The position numbers were made by a program, and so were the translations under genes. From Agrocybe praecox (taxonomy: Eukaryota; Basidiomycota; Agaricomycetes; Agaricales; Agrocybaceae), in contig OZ024847.1 in NCBI GenBank assembly GCA_964017145.1, positions 2,976,001-3,040,000 of the forward strand: a stretch of 64,000 bases of DNA, given 5' to 3'. The first letter of the stretch is position 1. Every line of letters starts with the position of its first letter. Shown here piece after piece: positions 35,800 to 49,749 of the stretch. The notes beneath the pieces are model-generated. The model saw only the letters and a program-made list of their open reading frames with translations, ran no database searches and was not told where the DNA came from.

Positions 35800-37249
35800 C
35801 TCGACGTTGTCCCTGCCACACTCCAGCACTCCATCTCTTAAATGATAAAGCCCTGCCAGGCGACAAACCCAACACACTTGGCCGGTGTAGCTTCCTCTAC
35901 ATCCCCTGGCAGCAGTGCTGCTTCTGTCCCCGCTGATGGAACCACAGCAACCTCCAGACCAGTAGCAGTATTCCTCTTGTTTGTCATTAGCTCTGGCAAG
36001 CCCATCAGGTCAGAAAATCGATTCGGCTGTCATCACATACACCCCTGGTGCCCCCTAGTATTTCCGGGGCATCTCCTCTTCCAACAGACAGCACGTGTAT
36101 GCGCTTGCGTTTCTCGGAAACTCGTTCTCTTGTCTAGTCATCACTGGCTCAACCCCATATCCTCCTCCAGTTGACAAGATTCCTCCCATTGGTGGGTCGG
36201 AGTGCCGGAAGATTGTTTACCGCTGTTCTTTGGATTCCTGCAGGTTAATATTATCTTTTCCCCCCAGATGTGCCCTCGGCTTCCTCAAAGAGAATAGCCT
36301 GTCAGCCACGTTCAACGATGCCGCATCCTGCATCACACAGCACAGAGACCACAGGCCCATAGTTGCTCTACACGGCTGGACATGAGATCAGTGTACATAC
36401 CTTGTCGCACAGCAAGGTACATTCCCATTTTTCTTGCATTTCTTTGCGAATTCTCGTGATTTTTTCTATGTTCTTATGTCTCTCATCAACGCTGAGCTGG
36501 GCTGGATGCATCAGATCATCAAGGATATGCTGGGTGTGATTCCTACCATCCACCCCGGGGTGATATTGATATGTGGTTCTCTGATTCCGTGTCATATCTG
36601 CTAACGTTCCCCGTTGTTACGCAGTAATACGCACAGATGTCCGTGTTCGTGTCCGTGCTATTTCCGTGGCCATGAGCATGATCCCTACTATCTGGACTTG
36701 CAACCCCTCCAATAATCCCTTCTATACCAACGGTTCGTGATTTTTAGCCATCTCGGCTGTTTTTATACTTATTGACATCATTTTCGAACCCCCTTTTTAG
36801 ATTGACAAGTCGCCGTTGGCCAAGTCAAAGGCGCGGACTCGTTCAACATCCTCCAACAAGCATTGCACATGAGGACGGGCTTCATTGTCCTCCAACACGA
36901 TCTTTTTGAGACGACTGTTGATCTCGCTGTTGGTTAAACCTTCAACGCTGCTCTGACATAGTACGCCCATTTCAATGTGAGTAATTGCTTGCCTTCCTCA
37001 AAAAAAGTTATAGTATTGATCTTTCGTTCTTTACAACGCATACAGTTGGAAGCCATTGGTGAGTGCCAGAAATTCTTGCTGGGAATATGTACCTCAAGAT
37101 GAACACGAACAAGATGATCCCTTACCCCAAGACGGGCAGCAACGCCAAGTCAGCTGCTCCTAAGAGTTTCGTCGGGTTTTGTCGTCACGCCTGTGTTGAC
37201 TGTCCTTGCAGGCGCTGCGGTTGGTGTTGCGAGATTCTTCTTTATCTAG
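35800..37249 (+). pseudogene. Decayed chitin deacetylase, unit 2 (less deleted)
   Basis: Same landmarks as the unit 1 copy, plus an exon at about 36636-36735 reading VRAISVAMSMIPTIWTCNP and SNNPFYTNG. It is bounded by a CAG acceptor-like site and followed by an intron that ends CCTTTTTAG. It also retains the fuller GFIVLQHDLFETTVDLAVG, with the Asp absent from unit 1. The VRAIS.AM..P..WT core is typical of fungal chitin deacetylases and secures the family assignment for both copies. The frame is still broken before this exon (PRGDIDM-like sequence out of frame), and the NodB metal-site motif is not intact. The end AGAAVGVARFFFI and TAG at 37247-37249 suggests a former GPI-anchored protein. 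Confidence 0.7.
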
Positions 37250-37935
37250 TATGCGTGTGCTGTGTGCGTAGTGATCCACTCCTTCCCTCTTTTGCTGTTC
37301 TTCTCCGAGTCAGCAGGTCTGTGACTTGTTAACATGGATCACATGCAGTCGCAAGTAGGTAGAGAAAAAATGAGTGAGTACGAAATGGATAGACAGATTG
37401 ATGGGTGATATTTGCATAGTAATTTTATACCCACTATATACCTCAAGATTTACCCAACCGAACTCAACCTAACCCTGATTAGTATATTTACCATTTATTT
37501 TAGTATGTGTATGTACTACAATGTATGTATGTCATCTGTATCTTCTGTATGTGCATACATATTCTTCTTGAGTAAACAGATTGTCATTTTTTTCGTTGGA
37601 TATACATTGTGATGTCTGGTTTATATTGATGCCAATCTTGTTGTACCCAAGTTGTACCTTGGATGAGCAGAAATTACTTCTCTTGATGTCAATTGAGACT
37701 AAATCTGTGAATTGGTTGCAGGTGATGTTACAAAAGTTCATTCAATTTCAAGTTACATTGTTGTACACAGAATATCCGAAATCTATTTTCTTTCTTTCTT
37801 CAATATTGAAATTTGAGCTTAAGAAGTTACAGAAAAATGTAGACTGTTTTTTTTGTTGTATGTCCTTGAGAATATTGAGAAGAAATTGCAGAAGGTTTTG
37901 AATTCTTGTTTTTTTTTGTTTTGTTGGTTGGTGTT

Positions 37936-40900
37936 TATTATTTAATTGGAGTCACTTGACAATTATTATTCTTCTTCTTCTTCACCACCACCACCACCAC
38001 CAGCAAGACCCTTGGCTTCTAAAATTTCCTCTGTGAGATTGTTGAGAGCTATGGAAAGTATAAGTGGTTGGTCATATAAAAGTATGTATAAAAGAACATA
38101 CAGAGATGATGGTCTAGTATGATTTTCCATATAGTATCTTTCAATACTTTAGAGTCAATTGATTCAAATGGATTAGTGGCCTCTTGGTTGGACTCTGAAG
38201 GGGTAGTAGCAATAATTTGCTGGTCATTATCAGCTGGCAAGGACTCAGGAAGGGGAGTCAGGTGCTCTGCTGGACTAAGCTTTGCTTTGGCTATGGAATA
38301 TAAAATAAATAATGCATCTGAACAATATCCAAACCTATAATAAATTTACATACAATGTGGCCTAAGTAACTTTCCTAGCTTCTTCATAATTTTTTTAGGC
38401 CTGTTTTTCTGTTTGCCCATTACTTGTATTTCATTTGCAGATGACAAATTGAAGTTGCTATCAATCTGATTCTGGGCCACATTTTCAGATTTCTTTGGTT
38501 CTAAAAAAGACTTGGTTAAATAAAACTTGTAGAACTTTACAATAGTGAAACAACTGACCACTTTGTGATGATAATGTAACTGAAAGAGCAAGCAATATTT
38601 GTGAATGAACGGTGTGTTCATAAAGTTTTAAAGTCTGTGAAAAGTAAGTAGATAATGAAATTTTGTTGTATGTATTAAATAAATAAAAAATGTGCTCTGA
38701 GCATAAGATAAGACCTAAAACAAAGTTGTAAGATTGCATTTGAATACTTAAAAAAATAAAAGCAAACATATGGCTGAGCACAGTAATTGCTCTTTGTTTA
38801 AGCTAAATAAATGTTGGAACTGATTTCAATAAAAAATAAAAGATAAAATAAGTTTTAACACCAATTTAACATACAATAAACAGAATATTACTTTTTGTTG
38901 GGTGGCAGATTGAATTTTGGTTGCCAATGTTTTCTAAAAACATGAACATATAATATAAGCTTGAATAGTAAAAAATAAAAAGAAAGAAATTATACATACA
39001 CTCTATTGTAAGGCAGTTGCAGGCCAGACAACTTATAAAGTGCTGCAAAGACATAGAAGAAAATAAATGCTACTAACCTTCTATCATACAGAAATAATCA
39101 GGAGAGGTAAAATGCTTCAGAGGCAGAAAGAAGAATGAATGCTACTCACAAACTATCATAGAGACATAAACAAGAAAAATAAGATGCTGCAGAGGCAAAA
39201 AAAAAAGAATAAATGCAACTCACTGCCTATCACAGAGGCATAAACAGGAGAAATAAGATGCTGGAGAGGGAAAAAGAAGAATAAATGCTACTCACTGCCT
39301 ATCACAAAGGCATCAACAGGAGAAATAAGATGGTGCGGAGGCATAAAGAAGAATGCTACTCACCCACTATCACAGACACATAAACAAGATGCTGCAGAGG
39401 CAAAATAAAGAATGAATGCTACTCACCCCCTATCAGAGGCATAAGCAGGAGAAATAGGATGCTACAGAAGCAGAAAGAAGAATAGATGCTACTCACAAGC
39501 TATTACAGAGACATAAACAGGAGAAATAAAATGCTATGGAAGCAGAAAAAAGAATGAATGTTACTCACCCCCTATTACAGAGACATAAAAAGGAGAGATA
39601 AAATGCTGCAAAGGCAGAAAAAAATGAATACTACTCACCACCTATCACAGAGACATAAACAGAAGAAATAAGATGGTGCAGAGGCAGAAAGAAGAATAAA
39701 TGCTACTTACCCACTATTACAGACACATAAAATGGAGAAATAAGATGCTACAGAGGTAGGAGAAAGAATAAATGCTACTCACCCCCTATCACAGAGGCAT
39801 AAACAAGAGAGAGAAATAAGATGCTACAGAGGCAGAAAGAAGAATAAATGCTACTCACCCCCTATCAGAGGCATAAACCAGAGAAATAAGGTGCTGCAAA
39901 AGCAGAAAGAGAAAAAATGCTACTCACCCCCTATCACAGGAATAAACAGAAGAAATAAGATGCTATTGAAGCAGAAAGAAGAATGAATGCTACTCACTGT
40001 CTATCACAGAGGCATAAACAGTAGAAATAAGATGCTGCAGAAGCAGAATGAATGAATGCTACTCACCCTCTATTACAGAGGCATGAACAAAAGAAATAAG
40101 ATGCGATGGAGGCAGAAAGAAGAATGAATGCTACTCACTGCCTATCAGAGAGAGATAAACAGAAAATATAAGATGCTGCAGAAGCAGGTAGAAGAATGAA
40201 TCCTACTCACCATCTATCACAAAGGCATAAGCAGACAAATTAAGATGCTGCAGAGACAAAAAGAATCATAAATGGTACTCACCGCCTATTACAGAGACAT
40301 AAACAAGATAAATAAAATAGGCATAGGTAGAAAGAAAAATGATTGCTGCTCACAAACTACCACAGAGACATAAACAATAAAAGTTATGAGCCAGCTACAA
40401 GATTTCAAAATATTAAAAACATTTACATTCCAATATTCCTTCAAGTATACAATTAATATACATGTTTCTAGCCAAAAATTTTAATAAAAGGCTTACCTGT
40501 GTATATGGAAAAAATCGTATCATTTCTGCAAAATCTATACCCCTATCACTTGGTCTATGCCTCTGCAGCATATATCTAATAAATACCATTTCAGTACTAT
40601 GTTCTAGAATCTATGCATTTATTATAATATTGTCAAATCTAAACATCCATACCTATCAAATGCATTCTTCATGCACTTCTTCAAGTTTGCCTGCTGTGTT
40701 AAAACCAACAAGAGACGTAGATTCTCATCATCTAGGGAATTCAAGGTGGTTTGTATGAGACCATCACACTTGATGTTCTCTGGCATAATTTCTATGGACA
40801 CCACCATTTAGCCATATATTCAAGATAATGTATGCATAAATAGACATTACCTCCCAAGTAGACTGCTGCTGCTGAAGGATGCCCTAATTTCTGCAACTCT

Positions 40901-41705
40901 GCCCATGCACCCATCTCTAACTGCTTAATTGCAGAAGTTCGAAGCTGATCAGCAGGCTTGTCATTGTCCTTTTCCCATTCCTCTGCATCTTTCACATGCA
41001 TCTTGGTGAAAATAACAATAACAGGAACTATGTACAGTCAGAAATAATGATATAATATATTTCAATACAGGCTCACCCTTTCCTGTTCCACATTCTGAGA
41101 AAAACTGTTTCTCTGCATGTGTTATGGGCCTTGCATTATCAACCGGAATGCAATACCTAATTTCAATAATAATGAGATTATTAATCTTGAAACACTCTGG
41201 GTACAGTACCAGATGGCATGCAATTGGTCATCCAACTCCACTTCTTGTGAACGTCTATTGATAAAATCCTGTACTATTTTAAGCTCATCCGCTTGACCAC
41301 TCTCGAATCCCCGAGAGTCATGAAACACAAATTTATCGTTGTCTGCAAAGACCATCTCATCATCGATCTCGTGTATTCCTCGCTGAGAGATCAACTCAGC
41401 CCAAATCTACCCCCGGCACACAGATGAGACTGACCTCAATTGTTGGCGCAAGGACGTGATCGTCCGGCGTCATCTAGAACCAGGCAGTGAGAACTGTGAG
41501 ATGCGCAAACATGATCTATGCCCACCTTTTTCCCCTTCTTGTTTGTTATCTTCGGCTTCTCAATGGTGTTGCAGACTCTCTGCAGGACAGTCGTTTTGCC
41601 TGAGTTGCGTCGGCCTATAATGAGAATACGGAAGCGTTTAAATGACCGGCGAATCTCTTTGTAGCGGCCAGGAGAGATGGCAGTGCTCATCGCTTCTGCA
41701 GACAT
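37936..41705 (-). CDS. P-loop GTPase (basidiomycete G-domain family), unit 2
   Basis: Near-identical copy of 5115-8884. The start is at 41705, the first exon is 41526-41705, the sixth exon about 40653-40791, and P-loop GRRNSGKTT and DSRG are unchanged. A one-base deletion at about 41410 falls in an intron. The main difference is at the probable C-terminus (about 37965-38010): the Ala4-Gly2-Glu8-LSSDSN tail of unit 1 is replaced by Ala-Gly6-Glu5 and then TAA, because the (CTT)n and (GCA/ACC)n microsatellites have changed. The module array interrupts its 3' half as in unit 1. Confidence 0.65.
39048..40382 (-). repeat. Minisatellite of exon/intron-like modules, unit 2
   Basis: Same number and order of about 19 modules as 6226-7560, with scattered substitutions and a few 1-4 bp indels. 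Module order is conserved between units, so the array predates the duplication and has not been rehomogenised since. Confidence 0.85.
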
Positions 41706-44700
41706 TGTGTACGGAATACTTTGGATCGAGCAACGAATGCGAAAGAGACAAGAATTGATTGCGGCGATGACTTTGGCAACGTGGGTAACACCTTAGTGAC
41801 AGTGAGTGACCTTTGTCTTTCCGCATTCGGCTACATCTTCCGTAGTTTGTCCCTTCCACCACAACTACCAACTACCACAGAATTTGCTAGTCAAACTCCT
41901 GTGACGCTACTCTTGATCCAAACCTCTTTGATACTTACCCAATAGACATGACTTCCTTGAAACCAAACGCAGGTCAAATCTCTACACCTTTATGCGTATC
42001 AACTCGCCCCTGTATGACATCCACTGAAAACTTCAAGCTCTGTTTAAGCGATCGTCGACTCCGGTGTTTACCGCCTCCGCCGTGCAAAAACATCTCAGAA
42101 TTGGAACCACTGGGTAGGTGTTGAGCGGAATGCATAAACAGCTAAGTCTACCAACGAGACTGAAAAAGTATCGGTGGTATCGCGTCTCGAAGTTGGCGAT
42201 GGTGATGCACGGGAGTCTGCGCTAAGCAAACCAACGAATAATCCTTACCGAGGGGGTGAGTTATGTGGCCTGCTTTGCTTGCCCGGCAATCTAACATATT
42301 CAAAACCAGATCTACATCGTCTGTATGACGTCGTGGAAAATATGGGATCTAGTGAAGAGGTATATCCAACAACAAAGTTGAACAGGCAGCACCCACCTGC
42401 CCTTCATTCGCGATCCTGTTACCAGCATCAATGTTGTCATAAAGTCAGCGCAGTAGCCAAAATGACACGCGCATAATTTTGTTCATATATTCAAGGCTCG
42501 AGATTCAGTTATTGCGGAATGAGGCGGTCTGAATTATTTTGTGACGATTACGAACCATACTCCCGCGGCATTCGCTCGCAAAGAAGGGGGGATGATAAAT
42601 CTCATTAACGAGCAAAACATACTGGATGGCGTTGACCGTTGACGAGAACAGGAACGAGTAGAAATGGCCAATGACACTGCGTTAGTTGGCAATCGAATGA
42701 CGGACGAGATGCACAGAGTACCATGCCCCACTCGGCCTTTTGTTTTGAGCCGAATATTCAACACCGACCCCAGGTCCTCCAACAGATATCGTTGTACCGA
42801 AAGATGAGGATATTTAAGGGCTATTACCTCTGTACGTCATTCCTTCCTTCCTAGACGTTACTCACCAACACTTATCTTGACTCACAAGAAACAGTATACC
42901 CAAATATCCCGCCGATTCCCTATATCCGCGACTTCATAAATCATCGACTCATACATGCTGGCAGGTGCCTCGGCGCGGGTCACTCTTGCTGGAACAGAAA
43001 GATCACAAACGCCATAGTGCTTGTACTATGAGAATGAGGAACGATGTTCCACAGACAATGTAAAAGGGAGAGTGGCTGATGCAAGCGAGTTTACCATACC
43101 AACCAGCAGAGCAAGACGAGGTGACAGACCACACCTGTGGGATACCTAAGTAGGACCTGGACGACACGAAATTGCCAGGGTACGCGACTCGGATGAATGC
43201 GATTGGCGCAAGTGTTGGCAGGGGATATCAATGATCGATGAAGTTCTGCCTATCAAGAGCCTTCCCTTACTCGACGTCGGTACGCTAGATTAGGGATGCT
43301 CGCATTTCAGTAAGTCATCTGCGGACACTATCATACGGTGATTTACTAACTTAAGCTGACAGTACCCGAGTCAGCCATGTTTTACCCAGGAATGAAACTA
43401 AAAGTGACCATTTCCATCTAGACGGCCTTGACATTTAGTAGTATCTGTACATGACTTCAAATCTCAGTATGTCATGACTTACCTCAAAGCATCTCTGCCG
43501 CGAATCTGCTGAAGGACGACACTTTGCCGAACCTTTTCAAGATTGTTAGAGCTTCAACCTGCTTCCACCACCACAGAGCGGTGATGCTATGAAAGTCAGT
43601 TGGATGAGGTCTCAGGTTTTCAGCTGCTGTCGCAGAGAATATTGAGATATATCCAGTTAAATTTTTAATTTGTATGTGGATATATCCCTCTCAAATGTCG
43701 CCTTTTGCTGATTTATTATTTATTTATTTTGCTAGAATTTGGTTTTACTACACCACTAGAATGATGTAGATATTCGCTCCAACGAACGTTCATACCACTG
43801 GTTGAACTGTCGAAGAATCCCCCTCGGGCCTCGATATACGCCTGGGAGTTTCGACTCAGCTAACGCGGCAACGAGTTTCGTGCATTTTGGCACCGAAATT
43901 TTCACTGCTCATCTCTGACGCTCTGTATTGGACAACGACCCAACGTTCCTGGTAAAAGAGGACTTTTCGCGCGGGCCTTTGTTTCTGGATGCTGGTTTAG
44001 TGTGTTACTGTCTCGACCGAGTGTGATTGCTTCAAAATTGGCTCATGTTAGACAAATGGTAAACTAGATTAATTCGCCGTCATGAACCAGCTGGACACAT
44101 CGCGAATCTTTCCGAAAATCTAAAGTCAGTGCAAATCAACTTAATTCTCTCTTACGACTTATCATTCTTGCGCTTCTATGTAGATTATGCCCCTTCCTGA
44201 TTATAAATATGATGTATTTTCAGAAATATAAAACAAATTCTATTTTTCGATGAGCCTAGTCCTAGCTTTTCTGGCTACTCTGAAATTTAATTGTTCCCTC
44301 TCGATTATCACCGCATCTATGGAAAGTATTGCGCAGAAAGTTGGATCGGCACATACGTGATATGACACCGTCCATATTCACTCGGTTTGAGCAGACTCCC
44401 TTGGTTGCTAAACCATGGATCCGTTTGACGTCGAGGACCAAATGTAAGATTTTGTCGTGACTCGTCTTTGGATGTGGATGGTATGACAAAATCTGCAGTC
44501 GTTAAATACGGTGTGAAGCGTGGGGGTTGACGTTGGGCCCTAATCCTTAGTCAACTCTGTAGGAAGACAAGTTGGCTGCTCTGCTCTGCCTATCCCATCT
44601 CGCCCTTCGCTAGCAGGCGCCCTGTCTATAGTTTCGCTCTCGAAATTGGTGGGCATTCTTGTTTACTGAGAGGTGTTTGATGACGAACTTCGGTGTGGAA

Positions 44701-45530
44701 GAGTTAATCTTCAGTACTGGAGGAATCTTCGAAACACAATAAATGAAAGACTTACGGTTCATCCGTTCGTGAGGCGTGTTCCTTCCTAGTCCAACTCGAT
44801 CTCGATGCGACATGGCCAGCTAGCTCAATGTAAACCGAACGCCTCCGCCACCGCCGAACCCGCGTTTCTTAGCCATTCCAAAGACACCTCCCGACTCTGA
44901 TCCTTTGAGTGAAATAAACAATCTGTCGAGGGCACTCGCCGCCGATCCAGCACCCCAAATCTCCTCTAAAAACCCACTTCTCTTCTCTATCCACTTTCAT
45001 CCCACTCTCGATATCATTCTGAGCTTAGCCAAACGATTGCTGGACGCGAAACGACGGAAAAATCGAACCTCATATTCGTCGATCGTTCCATGACAGGTTG
45101 TTCAATGCATACCACATCAACTCGGCATGATATTCTTGAAGTGCATGGCATGGAGCTGGGATAGAGTGTTGATAGAGAGGTCGAGATTTATCGAATGGTG
45201 GATGTACGATCGAATCAACATTTGAGCAGGTGAGATTTTAATGGAGCCACTACCTGAGCCATACTTGCTGGCGGGTATTATTCGAAAATGAACACGAGAG
45301 GGATGACGGTGACTATAGCGATGAAGAACGGCCAGTCGTGCGGTTAGTGTGACGAAGAGAGGTGATAACCTCACTGGCAATGCTAATGACAACGAGAGAG
45401 AGATGATGGGCGTTAGTGACCAGACAACTAGCGAATGCAATTCATAATTTCGAATATTCACCAGAGAAATTTCTTGACACGGCGATGACGTTTATCAATG
45501 CCTCATTTAGCAAGTTCAGTACCTACTTGG
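41706..45530. other. Gene-poor interval, unit 2
   Basis: Counterpart of 8885-12700 with only rare single-base differences. Nothing further is recognised. Confidence 0.5.
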
Positions 45531-45539
45531 CCTATATCT

Positions 45540-46770
45540 AGCAAGAACTGCCCCAAATCCGTAAACAGTATACGGAAAATATTGTCTTGTGAGAGATATG
45601 GCCGATCTTGCTTGTCATTGATGCGATATTAAATCGAGGATCCATCCTGGTTGACTGTTTTGATATAACGAGATGAACCGTTCCGGTAAATACTGGTGTC
45701 GCAACCAATGCTAGCACAGTCGAGAGAAGAGACACCAAGAATCATGCGAACGAAAGCATGAGGGTCTTCGTGGATGCTCACTCGCCCAGAATAGCGTACA
45801 AGGAACGGCGTGGCTCTATGCTGCTTGAGGTCCATGAACACGCGCCATTTGGCTGCCTCGGATACGGAACGGACGCCATCCCATCCTTGGAGGTGAAGTA
45901 GGAAACAGTCCTAATCGATGCATCTTTTATATCCCTCAAACGCGCAGTGGACGTCCCGAAAGTTTGGCCCATTGCTATCAGTTGACTGACACCCGCGATA
46001 CCTTTCGTACACTCGAGTATTTCCTTCCACTTCGAGATTGTTGTTAGCCCATTGATCTTTCACGAGCAGATCGTTGCCGTTCTCATCTAAGACTGTTATT
46101 GAGTGGCATACTCCAGAATGATCAAGCGAGTAGAATGTGGCATGACGTTCGCTGATAATTAGGTGGTAAACGAACAGCCTATTTTGTTGTTGCACGAAGC
46201 AGTGTCTATAGAAATCGTTAGTAGGTAGCCGAGGCAATCCTCTCGGCATGAGAGAGACTCACCGAGCATAGACTTCAAGTTGAGTCAGGTCCTCGTGTTG
46301 AAAGCTAATATCGTTGATTTCTATGGGCGAGACACACATCCGTTTCTTGCTCGTGGGTGCCAAAGTTATGCGCGTATTCTATACCTATTTTGCCTTGCCC
46401 GATTATCATGATATCCGGGGAGGTACCTGAATACGTTTTTTCTTTGGCTTCATGGGCATCCTGCATCGTAGGTACAGAACAAATGTTGTCGTAGTGAAAA
46501 TAATGCGATTTGGTAAAGTATATTCTTTACTGGACCATATAACTCCTTTTTCGTTCTTGGGACTTCTGGAATCATTACCCAACGCGAGTTGTAATATAGC
46601 AGGGATTTTTGGAGGTATCCACTAACTTCTGCATTGCCAGGTAGCGGATAAGCCTTTGACTTTGGAATTTCGACGGTGAGACCCAAGTTGCTGAGTTCTA
46701 GAACATGGCCTTGCAGCTCATTCTCAATAAACATCATAGGCGACGAATTCTGAATTATGGTCGATATTTC
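45540..46770 (-). pseudogene. Rearranged FunK1-type kinase relic, unit 2
   Basis: Same displaced block order and the same frame breaks as 12720-13950; open frames at 46450-46737, 45911-46249 and 45629-45841 are identical in translation to unit 1. The rearrangement therefore predates the duplication. Confidence 0.75.
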
Positions 46771-47363
46771 GGTGAGGTTGGCTATGAAGCTCTTCGCTGT
46801 ATGATGATGGTACTTTCAAGTTGGTTAAAACTTGGAAAACGTGGCAGTGCCATACCATGATTTGGCGGTCCGGAGCGCGTGTAATAAATATGTAATTACA
46901 TTGGCATGTGATTGCGTTCCAGAATCCAATCGCGAAATTTCGATACACATTTTTGACCCCCTTCTATTCGATTCTCGGGGTGAGCTAATGAGCGTCTCGA
47001 CTCTTAACTTGACGCGAAGCTTAGTGGGGGAAAGATCGCCAGACTGCACAAGATGCAGGTCGCGTTCAATATGGATTTGACACGACTGGCAGATATATAC
47101 TATAGAAGATACACCGAGATGGAAAGGATAAAAAATTACCAAGGTCCAGGGTCTGTCAAGGCAAGCCCAATCAGGAAAGCCCTCTACACCTCTCCTTCGT
47201 GACTGTAATACCTTAGCTTGGGTAATCCCTCCTTCTTACCAATCGTCAGCAGAGGCGCCAAGGGAAGAAGGGTTCCGTGGCGCATGAGGACGTCCAGAAC
47301 GAGGCTTCGTTCGCGCAACATTCACGGGCTGGCTGGAAAAGATATCGTCCTCGGTAGATGCCA

Positions 47364-49629
47364 TCATTCTTGCTGGGCTCCTTGTGACACGCTGTTGTAA
47401 CGACGGGGGGTACGAGGAGCGGAAGTATCGGATGGATTGGCATTGGATGTCCCAAAATCTGGTTGCGAGAGAGGCTCAGGCTCAGAGGCAGGATCCTCGA
47501 AGTCGGGATGCTGTTGGAGCTCTTCAATGGCTTCGTCGAAATACTTCAAAACCTCTTCATGATCTTGGATGGAAGCTCGTTGGAATGCGGAAATATTTTC
47601 TTGAATGGGATACATCTTTCCTTTGGGGTGTTTTGCCGTTGCAGTTATGCGTTTCCCCAGAAAAAAATATAACTTTTGTATGAGGTTTTGGAATGGTTGA
47701 CCGAAGAATTCTGTGACTGGATACCTGTCTACACTCGACCAAAAAGTAAAATAATACACCTTGGAGCCCAGGGCAGTGGCCGGATTTGGGTGTTCCCATT
47801 CGGCAAGTATCTCTGGAAATGCCGTGACAAATTTGCCTGGACCTTCGTAGAGGTGGCATATCCAGAACCCGACATAAAAAAAGGATTCCAAGTCATCACG
47901 ATGATCGTGAGGGCGGGTTCGGGATCGACAGCTTGCAAGAACATTTATAGATTGGCAAGCCCGCGTACCCTACCATCTCGAGCTCAGAAAATACGCAGCA
48001 TATGCCCAAAAAACACTCACTGTACGAAAGTCAGTTGTTGAAGACTTTTTTCAGGATCGATTCTAGTAGCCATATCCAAGTCAATGAGCAGGCCACGGGC
48101 ATCATGGCCGTAAGGTGTGATGAGAATGTTGTTCGCGCTAATGTCACGGTGGAGAATGCCTTTCTCCCAGAGTGCCTGGTGACCTGCCAAGGTTCACAAT
48201 CATAAGCTCGCAAACCAATAATGCGTACAAGATCACTCACCTTTAATAGCATCCCGCAGGGCATACAGAACCTCTTCGCGGGTCCGAAATTCATAAATGG
48301 GTTTTCCGCCGTCCTTGAAGATCGTGGTGTGTAGTGTGCGTTCTTAAAGTATTCTTTGGCGAAATCAGGGAGTTTAGAGTAATCTGTTATCCCTCGAAGC
48401 GTGGACACAGCTGGGCCTTCTGCAAAGTCAACCATCTCAGCGACTCCAACTAGGTCTTCAATTTCCGCAAAGAAATCGTGTTCAGAAACACGATCAAGTG
48501 AAACCCATTGATTTTTCACAATGTAGCGATTTCCCTCAGCGTCTTTAACAGCCCAACAGCACGTTCTCCTGCCTCGAATCGAGTCTCGGGCAAAGTAAGT
48601 TTTGCCATTGGGATCCAAAATCTCGTAAACTGCCACCTCTTTCTTTGCATTCATAAATCGAAATTTTCGACGTTTGTCTTCCCAGTATATCCTGGTATCG
48701 AACCCGATAGCGGAACAATCAGGGGAGGATATCGTCAGGATGAGACGGACAAAGTCGATAGCGTGCGCGTGAACATTGAATGGCAGCGAGTAGTATGCTC
48801 CGGATCGATCGAACATGTAAATTGTAGCCTTACTCTCGGTAATGATAGGACAGTAAACAAATAGCCTATTTTGTTGTTGTATAAAACATTGGCTATAAAA
48901 ATCATCAGTATACGGATATTGCGCGACAGTTCTGATTATGACTCACCGAGCATAGAACGCAATCTGGATCAAGTTTTCATGAAAGTCTTCATTTTTCTCC
49001 GTTTTAATTTCGATGGGCGAAGCACAACTCTTGTATGTCTTGAGTTTATCATCAGCTCTTGTATTTTCTGGGTAAAAGTTATAGCCATACTCGCTTTCAA
49101 TCTTGCCTCGGCCGATTACCAAAATATCCGGAGAAGATTTGTGAGTTGTACTGTCTGGGGACGTTTCTTTGACTTCGTGATCAAGAAATCGGCTTTGGTT
49201 AGCAACAACAGAGCGAGTGTCGTCGTAGTGAAAATGAGCGAAAACGTCTGAGAAGATATCCTTCATCGGAACACAGAGGTCCTTTTCGGCCTTGGGGTCT
49301 TGTGGAATAATTATCCAGCGCACCTTTGAGCTATCATAAAGGCGAGATCCCCTGAGATATTCGACAATTTTTGCGTCCTTCGGCAGCGGGCAGGTCGTTG
49401 ATTTTGGTACTTCGACATCGAGCGAGCCCTTGGTGCGTTGTAAGACATGACCTCGCAGCTCTTGCTCAATGAACGGTCGGGAATCACGAGCAGGGTGTTC
49501 CGAGTTATGTAAAGTCATGGAGAATGGCGTGCCAAATGACAACGATCCAAGTCGCCTTCTTTGAGATGGAAGAGTCCAAGTTGTCTCCCAATTGCAACAG
49601 GGAGAAGGGTTGTCCCCGCTTTCTGACAT
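47364..49629 (-). pseudogene. FunK1-type protein kinase, one frameshift, unit 2
   Basis: Copy of 14544-16812 with the same exon layout. The start is at 49629, with one codon fewer in exon 1 (three-base deletion near 49585). A few residue changes are present (e.g. V for A before YEILDPNG, N for D in IVKNQWVSL, P for L in NFGPAKRF in the shifted part). HRDISANN and DLDMA are intact. The frameshift at about 48325-48355 is identical to unit 1. Confidence 0.8.
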
Positions 49630-49749
49630 CGCAGGTAAGTAAAAAAGTAGCTTTAGAGACTTTTAGAACTCACATTTGTAGTTTTTTTATACAGAGAACC
49701 TATTGGCAAAGTTGGCTGAATCTGGTCACAGGAAGGAAGATATTGTTGG

